Made by a program: the position numbers and the translations under genes
Assembly: GCF_001517835.1 (NCBI RefSeq)
Contig: NZ_LOQG01000036.1
Location: 1 to 64,000, forward strand
Source: Caviibacter abscessus
GTDB taxonomy: Bacteria > Fusobacteriota > Fusobacteriia > Fusobacteriales > Leptotrichiaceae
Direction of reading: 5' to 3'
Length of the DNA: 64,000 bases
Notes under the pieces: generated by a model
The model's database searches: none
The model's input: the letters and a program-made list of their open reading frames with translations, nothing else
What the model was told of the DNA's origin: nothing
Shown here: positions 17,988-26,814 of the stretch, piece by piece
Position numbering within the stretch: the stretch's first letter is position 1
How the letters are laid out: each line of letters starts with the position of its first letter

Positions 17988-19649
17988 TTACACTTTTCTC
18001 TTAGATAGTTTATCAAGGTATTCTTTCTTTATTTGTGATATTACAGGTCTTCCATGAGGGCAATTAAACTTGTTTATTTTATGTAATTCTTCTACCAGTG
18101 CTTGCATTTCTTCCATCTTAAGTTTTTGTCCTGCCATAATTGCTGTTCTACAAGACATTGAAACTATTATTTTTTCTCTTATATCTTTAATTTCTCCATC
18201 TTCGCTTATACTATCTATCATAGCCTTTATTATATTCTTAGGCGTATTTCTAAGTTCAAAATCCGGAACTTCTCTTAATATTATTTCTGTTTCTGATATT
18301 TGTTCTATATCAAATCCAAATTCTTTAAAAATTTCCAAATTATTAACTACAGTATTTACATCATAACTTGTAAATTCAATCACTTCTGGTATCAAAAGTT
18401 GTTTACTTGTCATTTTTTTGTTTGCATATTCTTCTTTTAACTTCTCGTATCTTATTCTTTCATGCATAGCATGTTGATCATAAAAATCAATACTATCTTC
18501 ATTCTTTACCATTATATATGTATTAAAAACTTGAGCTATAATTTCAAAATTTGAAACATTATTTTCTTCATTAACATCAAATATACTTTGAATATACGTA
18601 GTTTTTTTATCTTCGTCGTTTACATAGTGTATTTCTTTTTTTATTTCTATTTCTTTATTAGTGTATGTAGTAGGAGTCCAAGTTTTTCTATCATCTTCAT
18701 AAAAAAAGTCCTCTATTGCACTTTTTATTACTCTATAAACTATCTTATCATCAGAAAATTTCACTATTTTTTTTGAAGGATGTACATTTACATCAACTTC
18801 TGAAGAGTTTATGTTGTAAAAAATAATAGCAAAAGGATATTTATTTTTCATTAATTTTGTATAATATCCATCTATCACAGCTCTTTCAATTAAATTTGAT
18901 TTGCAATATCTATTATTTACATATGTATATATATAGTTTTTTGAGCCCCTAAAAATTTCACTATTTCCTAAATATCCATATTTGAATTTTTTTAAATTTT
19001 TAAAAATATTTTTGCCAAAAAGTTCAAATAATGTGTTGTCTATTCCATTACCATTAGTTGATATACTTTGTTTTCCATCAATTTCAAGTTTTATTGACAC
19101 GTTATAATTTGCAAGTGCAATTTTCATAACTATGTCTTTTATATTACTATTTTCGGTTTGTTCTTTTTTTAAAAATTTTTTTCTTGCAGGTGTATTGTAA
19201 AATAAATCTCTAATTTCTATTACAGTTCCTGTTTTACTTGCAACATCATCAGATTTCACAATATTTCCACCTATAACCATTATTCTATGTCCTAATTTCA
19301 TATCAGAAGTTTTAGAAGTCATAGTAAACTTTGAAACAGCACAAATAGAAGCTAGTGCCTCTCCCCTAAATCCAAAAGTACTAAGATTAAAAATATCTTC
19401 TTTTGTTCTTAATTTTGAAGTTGCATGTCTTTCAATTGATAAATAAAGGTCCATAATTTCCATACCTACACCATCATCTACAATTTTCACATACTTTCCA
19501 CCATCTTCTACACTTATATATATGTTATTAGCTCCAGCATCAAGTGAATTTTCAAGTAATTCTTTTATCATTGATGCAGGATTTTCAACAACTTCTCCAG
19601 CTGCAATTATATTTGAAACATTTTCATCAAGTATTTTAATTTTACCCAT
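17988..19649 (-). CDS. mutL: DNA mismatch repair protein MutL with endonuclease motif
   Basis: 553 residues. The N-terminal GHKL ATPase is intact: IIAAGEVVENPASMIKELLE with E30, ENSLDAGA, DDGVGM, STFGFRGEAL and GTVIEIRDLFYNTPARKKF. The C-terminal dimerisation domain carries DQHAMHERIRYE, the DQHA(x)2E(x)4E endonuclease motif of MutL from bacteria without MutH. It also has SCRTAIMAG and CPHGRP, which complete the metal site. It should nick the nascent strand together with MutS, which is not in the window. Start ATG follows AGGAG, which comes only a few bases after the T-run of the upstream RNA gene. Confidence 0.95.
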   Translation of the reverse strand: MGKIKILDENVSNIIAAGEVVENPASMIKELLENSLDAGANNIYISVEDGGKYVKIVDDGVGMEIMDLYLSIERHATSKLRTKEDIFNLSTFGFRGEALASICAVSKFTMTSKTSDMKLGHRIMVIGGNIVKSDDVASKTGTVIEIRDLFYNTPARKKFLKKEQTENSNIKDIVMKIALANYNVSIKLEIDGKQSISTNGNGIDNTLFELFGKNIFKNLKKFKYGYLGNSEIFRGSKNYIYTYVNNRYCKSNLIERAVIDGYYTKLMKNKYPFAIIFYNINSSEVDVNVHPSKKIVKFSDDKIVYRVIKSAIEDFFYEDDRKTWTPTTYTNKEIEIKKEIHYVNDEDKKTTYIQSIFDVNEENNVSNFEIIAQVFNTYIMVKNEDSIDFYDQHAMHERIRYEKLKEEYANKKMTSKQLLIPEVIEFTSYDVNTVVNNLEIFKEFGFDIEQISETEIILREVPDFELRNTPKNIIKAMIDSISEDGEIKDIREKIIVSMSCRTAIMAGQKLKMEEMQALVEELHKINKFNCPHGRPVISQIKKEYLDKLSKRKV

Positions 19650-19663
19650 AAATATTTTCTCCT

Positions 19664-19860
19664 AAAAAAACTAGAGTATCCAGCACAAATTTTTGGTCGC
19701 CTGTTACAAAAAAACAGGTGGTAGTTATTTACAAAATACGTACAGAATCCGTTTAAGCACTTACGTCTTTCGTGATTAGCCTGAGGCATAGTTTGTAGGG
19801 ACAACCCCATTAAGATTGAGTAAAGCCCAAAAATTTGAAGTACTCTTGATACTCTAGTAT
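19664..19860 (-). ncRNA. Structured non-coding RNA, about 195 nt (family uncertain; 6S-like candidate)
   Basis: It lies between aspS and mutL, on the same strand. A strong promoter (19867-19895) ends about seven bases upstream. Two nested perfect 11-bp helices close the molecule: 19849-19859 with 19670-19680 (ACTAGAGTATC/GATACTCTAGT), and 19827-19837 with 19686-19696. A T-run follows the outer helix, so it also serves as terminator. Inside are smaller hairpins, for example CCTGTT/AACAGG around 19701-19717 and GCCTCAGGC near 19788-19796. The size, standalone promoter and long closing stem suit 6S RNA, but I do not recognise its conserved central bubble. A mutL leader is the alternative. No protein-like ORF explains the pairing. 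Confidence 0.72.
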
Positions 19861-19866
19861 AAATTC

Positions 19867-19895
19867 ATTATATCATTAATTTGTCTGTATTTCAA
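19867..19895 (-). promoter_or_regulatory. Strong sigma-70-type promoter of the ncRNA
   Basis: On the minus strand TTGAAA, exactly 17 bases, then TATAAT. This is among the best promoter matches in the window. The expected start site is near 19860, one base outside the closing helix. Confidence 0.85.
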
Positions 19896-19914
19896 ATGAA
19901 TAATAATGGTTTAC

Positions 19915-21657
19915 TTAAATGTTTTTTTCATTTAATATATTTAACATTAAATCTTCTTTTAATTGTTTTTCATCAATATCAGCAGGTGCTCCGGTCATTA
20001 AATCTTGTCCTTTATTTGTTTTAGGGAAAGGTATAACTTCTTTAATAGATACTTCATTTAACATTACCATAAGCCATCTATCAAACCCAAATGCTAATCC
20101 TCCATGTGGTGGAACTCCATATTTTAATGCTTCTAATAAAAATCCAAATTTTTCTTCCTGCTCTTCTTTTGAAATTAATAATCTATCAAATACAAGACTT
20201 TGTAATTTTGCATCATGTATTCTTATACTTCCTCCACCTATTTCAAATCCATTTAAAACTAAGTCATATGAATCTGTTTTAATATTTTCTAAATCATTAC
20301 TTTCAAGTAAATGTCTGTCTTCTGCTTTTACATTTGTAAATGGATGATGTTGTGATTTATATCTTCCTTCTTCTTCACTATATTCAAACATAGGAAAATC
20401 TACAACCCATAAGAAATTAAATTTATTATTGTCAATTATTTCTAATTCATTTGCTAATTTTAATCTTAAAGCACCCATTGCATTTAAAACTATATTTTTT
20501 TCATCTGCGATTATAAAGCAAGTTTGACCATTTTGTATGTTTAATTTTTCATCAAGTTGCTTTATAGTAGTTTCATCAAAGAATTTTATTATTGATGAAT
20601 TTAATACATCATTTTCCTTTTTAATATATGCAAGTCCTTTAGCTTTAAAGTATATTTTTACATAATCTTCAAGTTCTTTTATATTTTTTCTTGAAAAATC
20701 TTTATCAGCAACTATTGCTTTTATATATTGTGCATTATCAAATACACTAAAACCTTTTCCTTTTACTATATCTTTTATATCAATTAGCTTCATTTCAAAT
20801 CTAGTATCAGGTTTATCACTACCATAGTTTTCCATTGCATAATCATATGTTATACGTGGAAACTCATAATTAGCATCTTTTCCTGTTACATCTTTAAATA
20901 CTTTTTTAGCAAGTTTCTCAACTAAAGTTATGATATCTTCTTGTTCTATAAAAGACATTTCCATATCAATTTGCGTAAATTCAAGCTGCCTATCAGCTCT
21001 TAAATCCTCATCTCTAAAACATTTTGCGACTTGGTAATATTTATCAAGCCCTGCTATCATAAGAGTTTGTTTAAAAAGTTGTGGTGATTGAGGTAGTGCA
21101 TAAAAATTACCTTTTTGTATTCTACTTGGTACAACAAAATCTCTTGCACCCTCCGGAGTAGCTTTAGCAAGTATAGGCGTATCTATATCTAAAAATCCCT
21201 CTTTATTCATAAATTCTCTAATTGAAAATAGCATTTCATTTCTTTTTACTATATTTTTTTTCATTCTTTCACGTCTTAAATCAATATATCTATATGTTAA
21301 ACGTAAATTTTCATTTTGAATGTTTTCATCATCAACTTCAAAAGGTAACGGTTTTGAATAACTTAAAATTTCAACATTATTTGCTATTACTTCAATTTCT
21401 CCAGTTTCTATTTTACTGTTAATTGAACTTCTTTTAGCAACTGTTCCCTCTACTTTTATTACAGATTCTGGTTTAATTATCTTTACATTTTCCATTAAAT
21501 CATCTTTTAAAACTATTTGAGTAATACCGTATCTATCTCTTAAATCAATAAAAGCAAAAGCTCCTAAATTTCTAATTTTAGAAACCCAACCTGACAATAT
21601 TACATTTTCATTACAATTTGTTATTCTTAATTCATTTAATTTATGAGTTCTATACAT
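19915..21657 (-). CDS. aspS: Aspartyl-tRNA synthetase, bacterial type
   Basis: Charges tRNA-Asp. At 580 aa it has the bacterial architecture: OB-fold anticodon domain (VILSGWVSKIRNLGAFAFID), catalytic domain with motif 1 near GFLDIDTPILAKATPEGARD, motif 2 CFRDEDLRADRQLEFTQID, an inserted GAD-type domain at about 285-410, and motif 3 GGLAFGFDRWLMVMLN. The C-terminus has the FPKTNKGQDLMTGAP block. It follows hisS by a single base. Whether it is discriminating or also charges tRNA-Asn cannot be told. Confidence 0.96.
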   Translation of the reverse strand: MYRTHKLNELRITNCNENVILSGWVSKIRNLGAFAFIDLRDRYGITQIVLKDDLMENVKIIKPESVIKVEGTVAKRSSINSKIETGEIEVIANNVEILSYSKPLPFEVDDENIQNENLRLTYRYIDLRRERMKKNIVKRNEMLFSIREFMNKEGFLDIDTPILAKATPEGARDFVVPSRIQKGNFYALPQSPQLFKQTLMIAGLDKYYQVAKCFRDEDLRADRQLEFTQIDMEMSFIEQEDIITLVEKLAKKVFKDVTGKDANYEFPRITYDYAMENYGSDKPDTRFEMKLIDIKDIVKGKGFSVFDNAQYIKAIVADKDFSRKNIKELEDYVKIYFKAKGLAYIKKENDVLNSSIIKFFDETTIKQLDEKLNIQNGQTCFIIADEKNIVLNAMGALRLKLANELEIIDNNKFNFLWVVDFPMFEYSEEEGRYKSQHHPFTNVKAEDRHLLESNDLENIKTDSYDLVLNGFEIGGGSIRIHDAKLQSLVFDRLLISKEEQEEKFGFLLEALKYGVPPHGGLAFGFDRWLMVMLNEVSIKEVIPFPKTNKGQDLMTGAPADIDEKQLKEDLMLNILNEKNI

Positions 21658-21658
21658 A

Positions 21659-22888
21659 TTACTTTATCTCCTCAGCTATGTTTTCTATATTTACAATTTT
21701 TTGCTCACCTGTAATATAGTTTTTAATAGATACCTGATTGTTTTTAATTTCTTCTGTACCTAATATTATTACTTTATTTGCACCAAGTTTATTTGCTTTT
21801 TTCATTTGAGAATTAAAACTTTTAATTTCATATTCATATTCAACGTAAACATCATTTTTTCTTAAAACATCTAATATTTTAAATAAGTTTTCTTTTGTTT
21901 CTTCAAAGTAAACGATATAAACTAACTCTTTTTTATTTGGAAGTAAGTTTTCGTCAAGCAATAAAGATATTCTTTCTATTCCAGCTGCAAAACCTATTGC
22001 AGGCGTTAAGGTATTTGATAATATTTGCGTTAATTTATCGTATCTTCCACCACCTAAAACCGTTGATTGTGCCCCAAGTTTTGATGATTTAATTTCAAAT
22101 ACAGTATCAGAATAGTAGTCTAAACCACGAACCAACTTATCATTAATTACATAATTTACATTAAATTTTTCAAGATAGTAGCATAATTTTTCAAAAAATT
22201 CTTTACTTTCACAATCAAAATAATCATGTAACTTAGGAGCATTTTCCACAATTTCACTATCTTCTTTTGAATCTAAAACTCTAAGTGGATTTTTATAACA
22301 TCTTATTTTTGAATTTTCAGATAATTTATCATAATTATCTATTAAATATTTTTTTAATACTTCTAAGTATTTTGCTCTACTTTCAGTATTACCTAAACTA
22401 TTTAATTCTACTACTAAATCACTTATTCCTAATTTTTCTAAAAATTCACAAGCCATACTGATTATTTGTGCATCTTGCATAGGATTTCTTGTTCCAAAAC
22501 ATTCAATACCAACTTGATTAAACTCTCTATATCTTCCTTTTTGCGGTGCTTCATATCTATACATAGGACCATAATAATACCACTTAATGTTAGGATTTGA
22601 TTTATATAGTTTTGATTCTAAATAAGCTCTTACAACTCCTGCTGTCCCCTCAGGTCTTAACGCTATATGTCTTCCACCTTTATCTTCAAAATCGTACATT
22701 TCTTTTGAAACTACATCTGTTTCATCTCCTACACTTCTTTTGAATAAATCAAGTTCTTCAACATTAGGTGTTATTATTCTTTCATATCCATATTTACTAA
22801 ATACTTTTTTTGCTGTATCAACTATGTACTCAAATTTTTCAATGTCTTTAAAGTATATATCTTTCATTCCTTTTAGTACTTGTATCAT
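21659..22888 (-). CDS. hisS: Histidyl-tRNA synthetase
   Basis: Charges tRNA-His. 409 aa. Class II motif 2 region RYEAPQKGRYREFNQVGIEC, histidine motifs VRGLDYYSDTVFE and GGGRYDKL, and motif 3 PAIGFAAGIERISLLL are all present, followed by the C-terminal anticodon-binding domain (about 315-409). ALRPEGTAGVVRAYLE near residue 75 is the motif 1/2 boundary. The start ATG overlaps the tmk stop (ATGA), and aspS follows after one base, giving a tight tmk-hisS-aspS unit. Confidence 0.96.
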   Translation of the reverse strand: MIQVLKGMKDIYFKDIEKFEYIVDTAKKVFSKYGYERIITPNVEELDLFKRSVGDETDVVSKEMYDFEDKGGRHIALRPEGTAGVVRAYLESKLYKSNPNIKWYYYGPMYRYEAPQKGRYREFNQVGIECFGTRNPMQDAQIISMACEFLEKLGISDLVVELNSLGNTESRAKYLEVLKKYLIDNYDKLSENSKIRCYKNPLRVLDSKEDSEIVENAPKLHDYFDCESKEFFEKLCYYLEKFNVNYVINDKLVRGLDYYSDTVFEIKSSKLGAQSTVLGGGRYDKLTQILSNTLTPAIGFAAGIERISLLLDENLLPNKKELVYIVYFEETKENLFKILDVLRKNDVYVEYEYEIKSFNSQMKKANKLGANKVIILGTEEIKNNQVSIKNYITGEQKIVNIENIAEEIK

Positions 22889-23553
22889 AGTATCTCCTTA
22901 ACTACCGCTAAAATTTCATCTTGTATCTCTTCTACTGTTTTAAGTTTACCATCTTTTATACAGGTTATAACTTTAGCACCATAAATATCAACGACTTTTT
23001 TTGCAGTATTGTATGCTCTTAATTTTTGATTTTCATCAGATTCCAATATATCTTTTTTATCTTCTCCAGTTATTTTATTAGGTCTTTTATAAATAAGTTT
23101 ATTTGAAAATTCATAAGGCATATCAAGAAAGATTATTAAATCTGGTTTAGGTAAACCGAATTTATTCCATTCTAGCTCTGTAAGCCACTCGTTATAGTAT
23201 GCAAATTCTTTTTCGTTATATATTCTGTTTCCCTGATGAATTATGTTTGAAATTGTATATCTATCACTTATTACTATTCCACCTGAATTGTAAAAAGATT
23301 CCCAATCTTTTTTAAATGATGCGTATCTATCTATACTAAAAAAAATTGATGATGCAAACACACTTATATCATCATTTTTCCCAAATTCTCCTGCTAAATA
23401 CATTTTAACAGGATATGAAGCATTACTCTCATAATTAGGAAATGATATTTTTTTTATATCATAATCTTTTTTTAAATTTTCATAGAGTAAATTACTTTGT
23501 GTTTGTTTACCACTACCATCTGTACCTTCAATAATTATTAATTTACCTTTCAT
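22885..23553 (-). CDS. tmk: Thymidylate kinase-like enzyme
   Basis: Phosphorylates dTMP to dTDP with ATP. 222 residues. P-loop IIEGTDGSGKQTQS at 6-19, the substrate-binding DRY (FSIDRYASFKKDW) and the catalytic-loop DRYTISNIIHQ are visible, plus a LID-like region near KRPNKITGEDKK. The GSGKQTQ variant and longer insertions set it apart from standard bacterial Tmk. A broader deoxynucleotide kinase cannot be excluded. It sits between gltX and hisS, with a terminator-like hairpin immediately upstream of its RBS (GGAGG). Confidence 0.87.
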   Translation of the reverse strand: MKGKLIIIEGTDGSGKQTQSNLLYENLKKDYDIKKISFPNYESNASYPVKMYLAGEFGKNDDISVFASSIFFSIDRYASFKKDWESFYNSGGIVISDRYTISNIIHQGNRIYNEKEFAYYNEWLTELEWNKFGLPKPDLIIFLDMPYEFSNKLIYKRPNKITGEDKKDILESDENQKLRAYNTAKKVVDIYGAKVITCIKDGKLKTVEEIQDEILAVVKEIL

Positions 23554-23570
23554 ATAGCCTCCAACTGTTA

Positions 23571-23595
23571 AAAAAGGTTTTTCAAACGAAAAACC
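23571..23595 (-). terminator. Terminator-like hairpin between gltX and tmk
   Basis: On the minus strand a perfect 8-bp stem, GGTTTTTC/GAAAAACC, with a four-base loop is followed by TTTTTT and, about ten bases later, by the tmk ribosome site. With no room for a promoter after it, it probably lowers rather than abolishes tmk-hisS-aspS readthrough. Confidence 0.7.
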
Positions 23596-23599
23596 GATT

Positions 23600-25081
23600 T
23601 TAAAATTGATTAATTCTTTTTAATATTCTGTTTTTTCCAATAACAGTTATGACTGTGTATAAGTCTGCACCTCTTGCCTTACCTGTAAGTACTGCACGAA
23701 GAGGCATAAGTGATGCTGCTGGACCTTCATTTATTTCATTTTGAATTTCTTGAAGTATTTCTTTTGCTCTATCAATAGAAATATTTTCATTTTCTTTTTC
23801 AATTTTTTCTTTAAATAACGCAATAGCTTTTTTCCCATTTTCACTATTTAAAGCTTCAAGTAATCTTGTTACAGATTTTCTTTCTTTTTTATTCATATCT
23901 TCAGTTACTATAGGCATAGAAAAAGTATCATTGAAATAAATATCGGCAGATTGTGCTAGCTCTTTTAATGTATGAGCTCCTTCTCTTAAAATTTCAACAA
24001 TAAATTCTAGGTGTTCATAACTAATACTTGTCATATCATATAGTTTATCAAAATATGGTTTAGCTAATTGTGTTAATTCTTTGATATCTTTTAATCTCAT
24101 GTGTTGATTATTTACCCAACCTAATTTTACTAAATCAAATACAGGTCCTCCAAGAGATACTCTATCAAAACTAAAGTTTTCTATCATTTCATCAAGAGTA
24201 AAAATTTCTTTATCTTCAGGCATGCTCCAACCCATTAATGCTAAGAAATTAAGCATTCCTTCTTTTAAGTACCCTTCTTCTTTATAGTAATTTAATGATA
24301 CCGGATTTTTTCTTTTTGATATCTTTGTCTTATCTGCATTTCTTAAAAGTGGCATATGAAACCATCTTGGTTCTTTCCAACCAAATGCTTTATATAATTG
24401 AACGTGTTTAGGTGTTGAAGCTATCCACTCTTCAGCACGAATAACATCTGTAATTCCCATTAAATAGTCGTCCACTATATTTGCTAAATGATATGTAGGA
24501 AATCCATCTGATTTTAACAGCACTTGATCATCAATTTTACTATTTTCAAATACTATGTCTCCTCTTAATCTGTCTTTTACAATAGTTTGTCCATCATATG
24601 GCATTTTAAGTCTTATTATATACGGTTCATTATTATTTTTCTTTTTCTCTATTTCTTCTTTTGTTAATTTTCTACAATGTCCATCATAACCAGGAGCTTG
24701 ATTCATAGCAATTTGTCTTTCTCTTAAACTTGCTAATCTTTCTTGTGTACAAAAACAGTAATATGCTTCTCCTTTATCAACTAATATTTCAGCATATTCT
24801 TTATACATATTCATTCTTTCAGATTGTCTATATGGACCAAAGTCTCCACCATTATCAGGACCTTCATCATAATAAAGTCCTAGCCATTTCATCGCATCAA
24901 ATATTTGTTGTTCAGAATCAGCTGAAAACCTTGTTCTGTCTGTATCCTCTATTCTTAGTATAAATTTACCACCATTATGCTTTGCATAAGCGTAGTTAAA
25001 TAATCCTATGTATGCTGTACCCACGTGTGGATCTCCTGTTGGAGAAGGGGCTATTCTAACTTTTACACTTTCAACTTCCAT
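23600..25081 (-). CDS. gltX: Glutamyl-tRNA synthetase
   Basis: Charges tRNA-Glu and, in organisms using GatCAB, possibly tRNA-Gln. 493 aa, class I. The HIGH-type signature is visible as RIAPSPTGDPHVGTAYIGLF near residue 8-27, and the KMSKS equivalent as TKISKRKNPVSL. ILRIEDTDRTR and the Cys-containing YYCFCTQERL segment are typical. An anticodon-binding helical domain fills about 330-493. Start ATG after GGAG; its own promoter lies upstream. No glnS is seen in the window. Confidence 0.96.
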   Translation of the reverse strand: MEVESVKVRIAPSPTGDPHVGTAYIGLFNYAYAKHNGGKFILRIEDTDRTRFSADSEQQIFDAMKWLGLYYDEGPDNGGDFGPYRQSERMNMYKEYAEILVDKGEAYYCFCTQERLASLRERQIAMNQAPGYDGHCRKLTKEEIEKKKNNNEPYIIRLKMPYDGQTIVKDRLRGDIVFENSKIDDQVLLKSDGFPTYHLANIVDDYLMGITDVIRAEEWIASTPKHVQLYKAFGWKEPRWFHMPLLRNADKTKISKRKNPVSLNYYKEEGYLKEGMLNFLALMGWSMPEDKEIFTLDEMIENFSFDRVSLGGPVFDLVKLGWVNNQHMRLKDIKELTQLAKPYFDKLYDMTSISYEHLEFIVEILREGAHTLKELAQSADIYFNDTFSMPIVTEDMNKKERKSVTRLLEALNSENGKKAIALFKEKIEKENENISIDRAKEILQEIQNEINEGPAASLMPLRAVLTGKARGADLYTVITVIGKNRILKRINQF

Positions 25082-25131
25082 TTTTATCTCCTAATTATAT
25101 ATATTAATTGTAATTTTTAAAATTTTGTTAT

Positions 25132-25161
25132 ATTTTATCATAACTTTATACCTTTTTTCAA
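25132..25161 (-). promoter_or_regulatory. Probable promoter of gltX-tmk-hisS-aspS
   Basis: On the minus strand TTGAAA, 18 bases, TAAAAT. It overlaps the far side of the pgm terminator. Confidence 0.5.
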
Positions 25162-25162
25162 T

Positions 25163-25192
25163 TAAAAATTAGGTAGAGATAGACTCTACCTA
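25163..25192 (-). terminator. Terminator after pgm
   Basis: On the minus strand TAGGTAGAG pairs with CTCTACCTA around a five-base loop, followed by ATTTTTAATT. Confidence 0.85.
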
Positions 25193-25195
25193 GTT

Positions 25196-26812
25196 TTATT
25201 TAACCGTTTCAGTTAATTTTTGTTTTAAATCTTCTATATTATCGCCATTTTCAGTATTTACATAAATATAGAACTTAATTTTTGGCTCTGTTCCCGAAGG
25301 TCTTACTATTATATGAGTATCATTTTCAAGTTTTAGGCTTATAACATTTTCTTTGGGAAGACCTGTCTCTTCCAGATAGTCAATTTTTTCAACTACTTTA
25401 TATCCAAAAAGCTCTTTTTCAATATTATGTCTGTAATAATTCATAACTTCATTTATCTTTTGTTTACCTTCAATACCTTCAAGTGTTATGTTTATTACTC
25501 CTGATTTATAGTGTCCATATTTATCGTAAACTTTCTCAAGTTCTTTTACTATATTAGTTCCTTTTTTCTTATAAAATGCCGCCATTTCACAAACCAACAT
25601 AGCTCCCAATACTCCATCTTTATCACGAGTAAAACTTCCGTATAACATACCGAAGCTTTCTTCAAAACCAAATAAGAAACTACCGTTTAACGCTCCTTCT
25701 TCAAATTGTTTTATTTTCTCTCCTATATATTTAAATCCTGTTAAAGTTTTTATAACTCTTATGTTTTTTATATTATCAACCATAGGTGTTGAAACTATTG
25801 TTGTAACTATTGTGCTATTTGTCTTTATATCTTTTTTATAATTTAAAATATAGTCTATCATAAGCATTCCAAGTTCATTTCCGCTTATATAATGTAGTTT
25901 ACCTTTATCATTAACACATAAACCTATTCTATCAGAATCTGGGTCGTTGTTTATTAAAACATCAGTATTTTCATCCATTACTTTTATTGCCTGTTCAAAA
26001 GATTTTGGATCTTCTGGATTTGCATAATCTATAGTCGGAAAAGTACCATCTGGTTTAAACTGATTTTCTACAACTTTTACATTATATCCCATTTGAGTTA
26101 ATAAAGTATATACCGTATTTCCTGCTGCACCGTGAAGTGGAGTGTAAACAACATTTAACTTATCTTTCCAATTTATGTTATTTATCGTAAGACTTTTTAA
26201 ATCCTCTAAATACATTTTATCAATACTATCATCTAATATATTTACTTTTGCATTTTCATCATATTTAATTTCAGAAAAACTTTTTATAGTATCAACTTCA
26301 TTAATTATTCTGCTTGCATGTGGTTCAACTATTTGAGCTCCATCTTCAAAATATACTTTATAACCGTTATATTCCTTTTTATTATGGCTTGCTGTTATTA
26401 CTATTCCAACCATACATCCCAATTTTCTAATAGCATAAGAAAGTTCTGGAGTTGTTTTTATATCTTCAAAAACATATGCTTTTATACCATTTGATGAAAA
26501 TACCTTAGCAGTATTCATTGCAAACTCATATGACATATTTCTTGGATCATAAGCTATAACAGCACCTTGACTTATTGCTTTTTCTTTATAATTTTTTAAA
26601 AGATAATTTGATATTCCTTGTGTTACTTTTCTTATAAGGTAAACATTCATTCTATTAGGACCTAATCCTATTTTACCTCTTATTCCTCCTGTACCAAAAG
26701 ATAGTGTCGTATAAAAAGAATCTTTAATCTCATCTTCTGTCATATTTTTAAGTATTTCTTTATCTTCATTAGTAATATATTCATCATTTAGCCATCTTTC
26801 ATATTCTTGCAT
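25196..26812 (-). CDS. pgm: Phosphoglucomutase/phosphomannomutase family enzyme
   Basis: Interconverts hexose-1- and hexose-6-phosphates. About 538 residues in four domains. The phosphoserine loop TASHNKKEYNGYK (near residue 140), the metal loop DPDSDRIG (near 290), the sugar-binding GFEESFGML and the phosphate-binding RPSGTEPKIKFY are all intact. Length fits the PgcA/PMM group rather than GlmM. Start: a GTG at 26824 is possible, but AAGGAG lies 11 bases before the ATG at 26812, which gives a normal family N-terminus (MQEYERWL). It is the last gene of the queH operon. Confidence 0.93.
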   Translation of the reverse strand: MQEYERWLNDEYITNEDKEILKNMTEDEIKDSFYTTLSFGTGGIRGKIGLGPNRMNVYLIRKVTQGISNYLLKNYKEKAISQGAVIAYDPRNMSYEFAMNTAKVFSSNGIKAYVFEDIKTTPELSYAIRKLGCMVGIVITASHNKKEYNGYKVYFEDGAQIVEPHASRIINEVDTIKSFSEIKYDENAKVNILDDSIDKMYLEDLKSLTINNINWKDKLNVVYTPLHGAAGNTVYTLLTQMGYNVKVVENQFKPDGTFPTIDYANPEDPKSFEQAIKVMDENTDVLINNDPDSDRIGLCVNDKGKLHYISGNELGMLMIDYILNYKKDIKTNSTIVTTIVSTPMVDNIKNIRVIKTLTGFKYIGEKIKQFEEGALNGSFLFGFEESFGMLYGSFTRDKDGVLGAMLVCEMAAFYKKKGTNIVKELEKVYDKYGHYKSGVINITLEGIEGKQKINEVMNYYRHNIEKELFGYKVVEKIDYLEETGLPKENVISLKLENDTHIIVRPSGTEPKIKFYIYVNTENGDNIEDLKQKLTETVK

Positions 26813-26814
26813 TT

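Noticed and set aside
19607-19810. 67-codon minus-strand ORF across the ncRNA and the mutL start
   Set aside because: It lies over the paired helices of the RNA and enters mutL in another frame; no protein-like features.
19664-19860. tmRNA or RNase P RNA for the structured RNA
   Set aside because: Too short, no tRNA-like 3' end or CCA, and no GAGGAAAGTCC-like P4 core.
12560-25081. T-box leaders before the aminoacyl-tRNA synthetases
   Set aside because: No AGGGTGGNACCGCG-like box or specifier stem is seen upstream of lysS, aspS, hisS or gltX.
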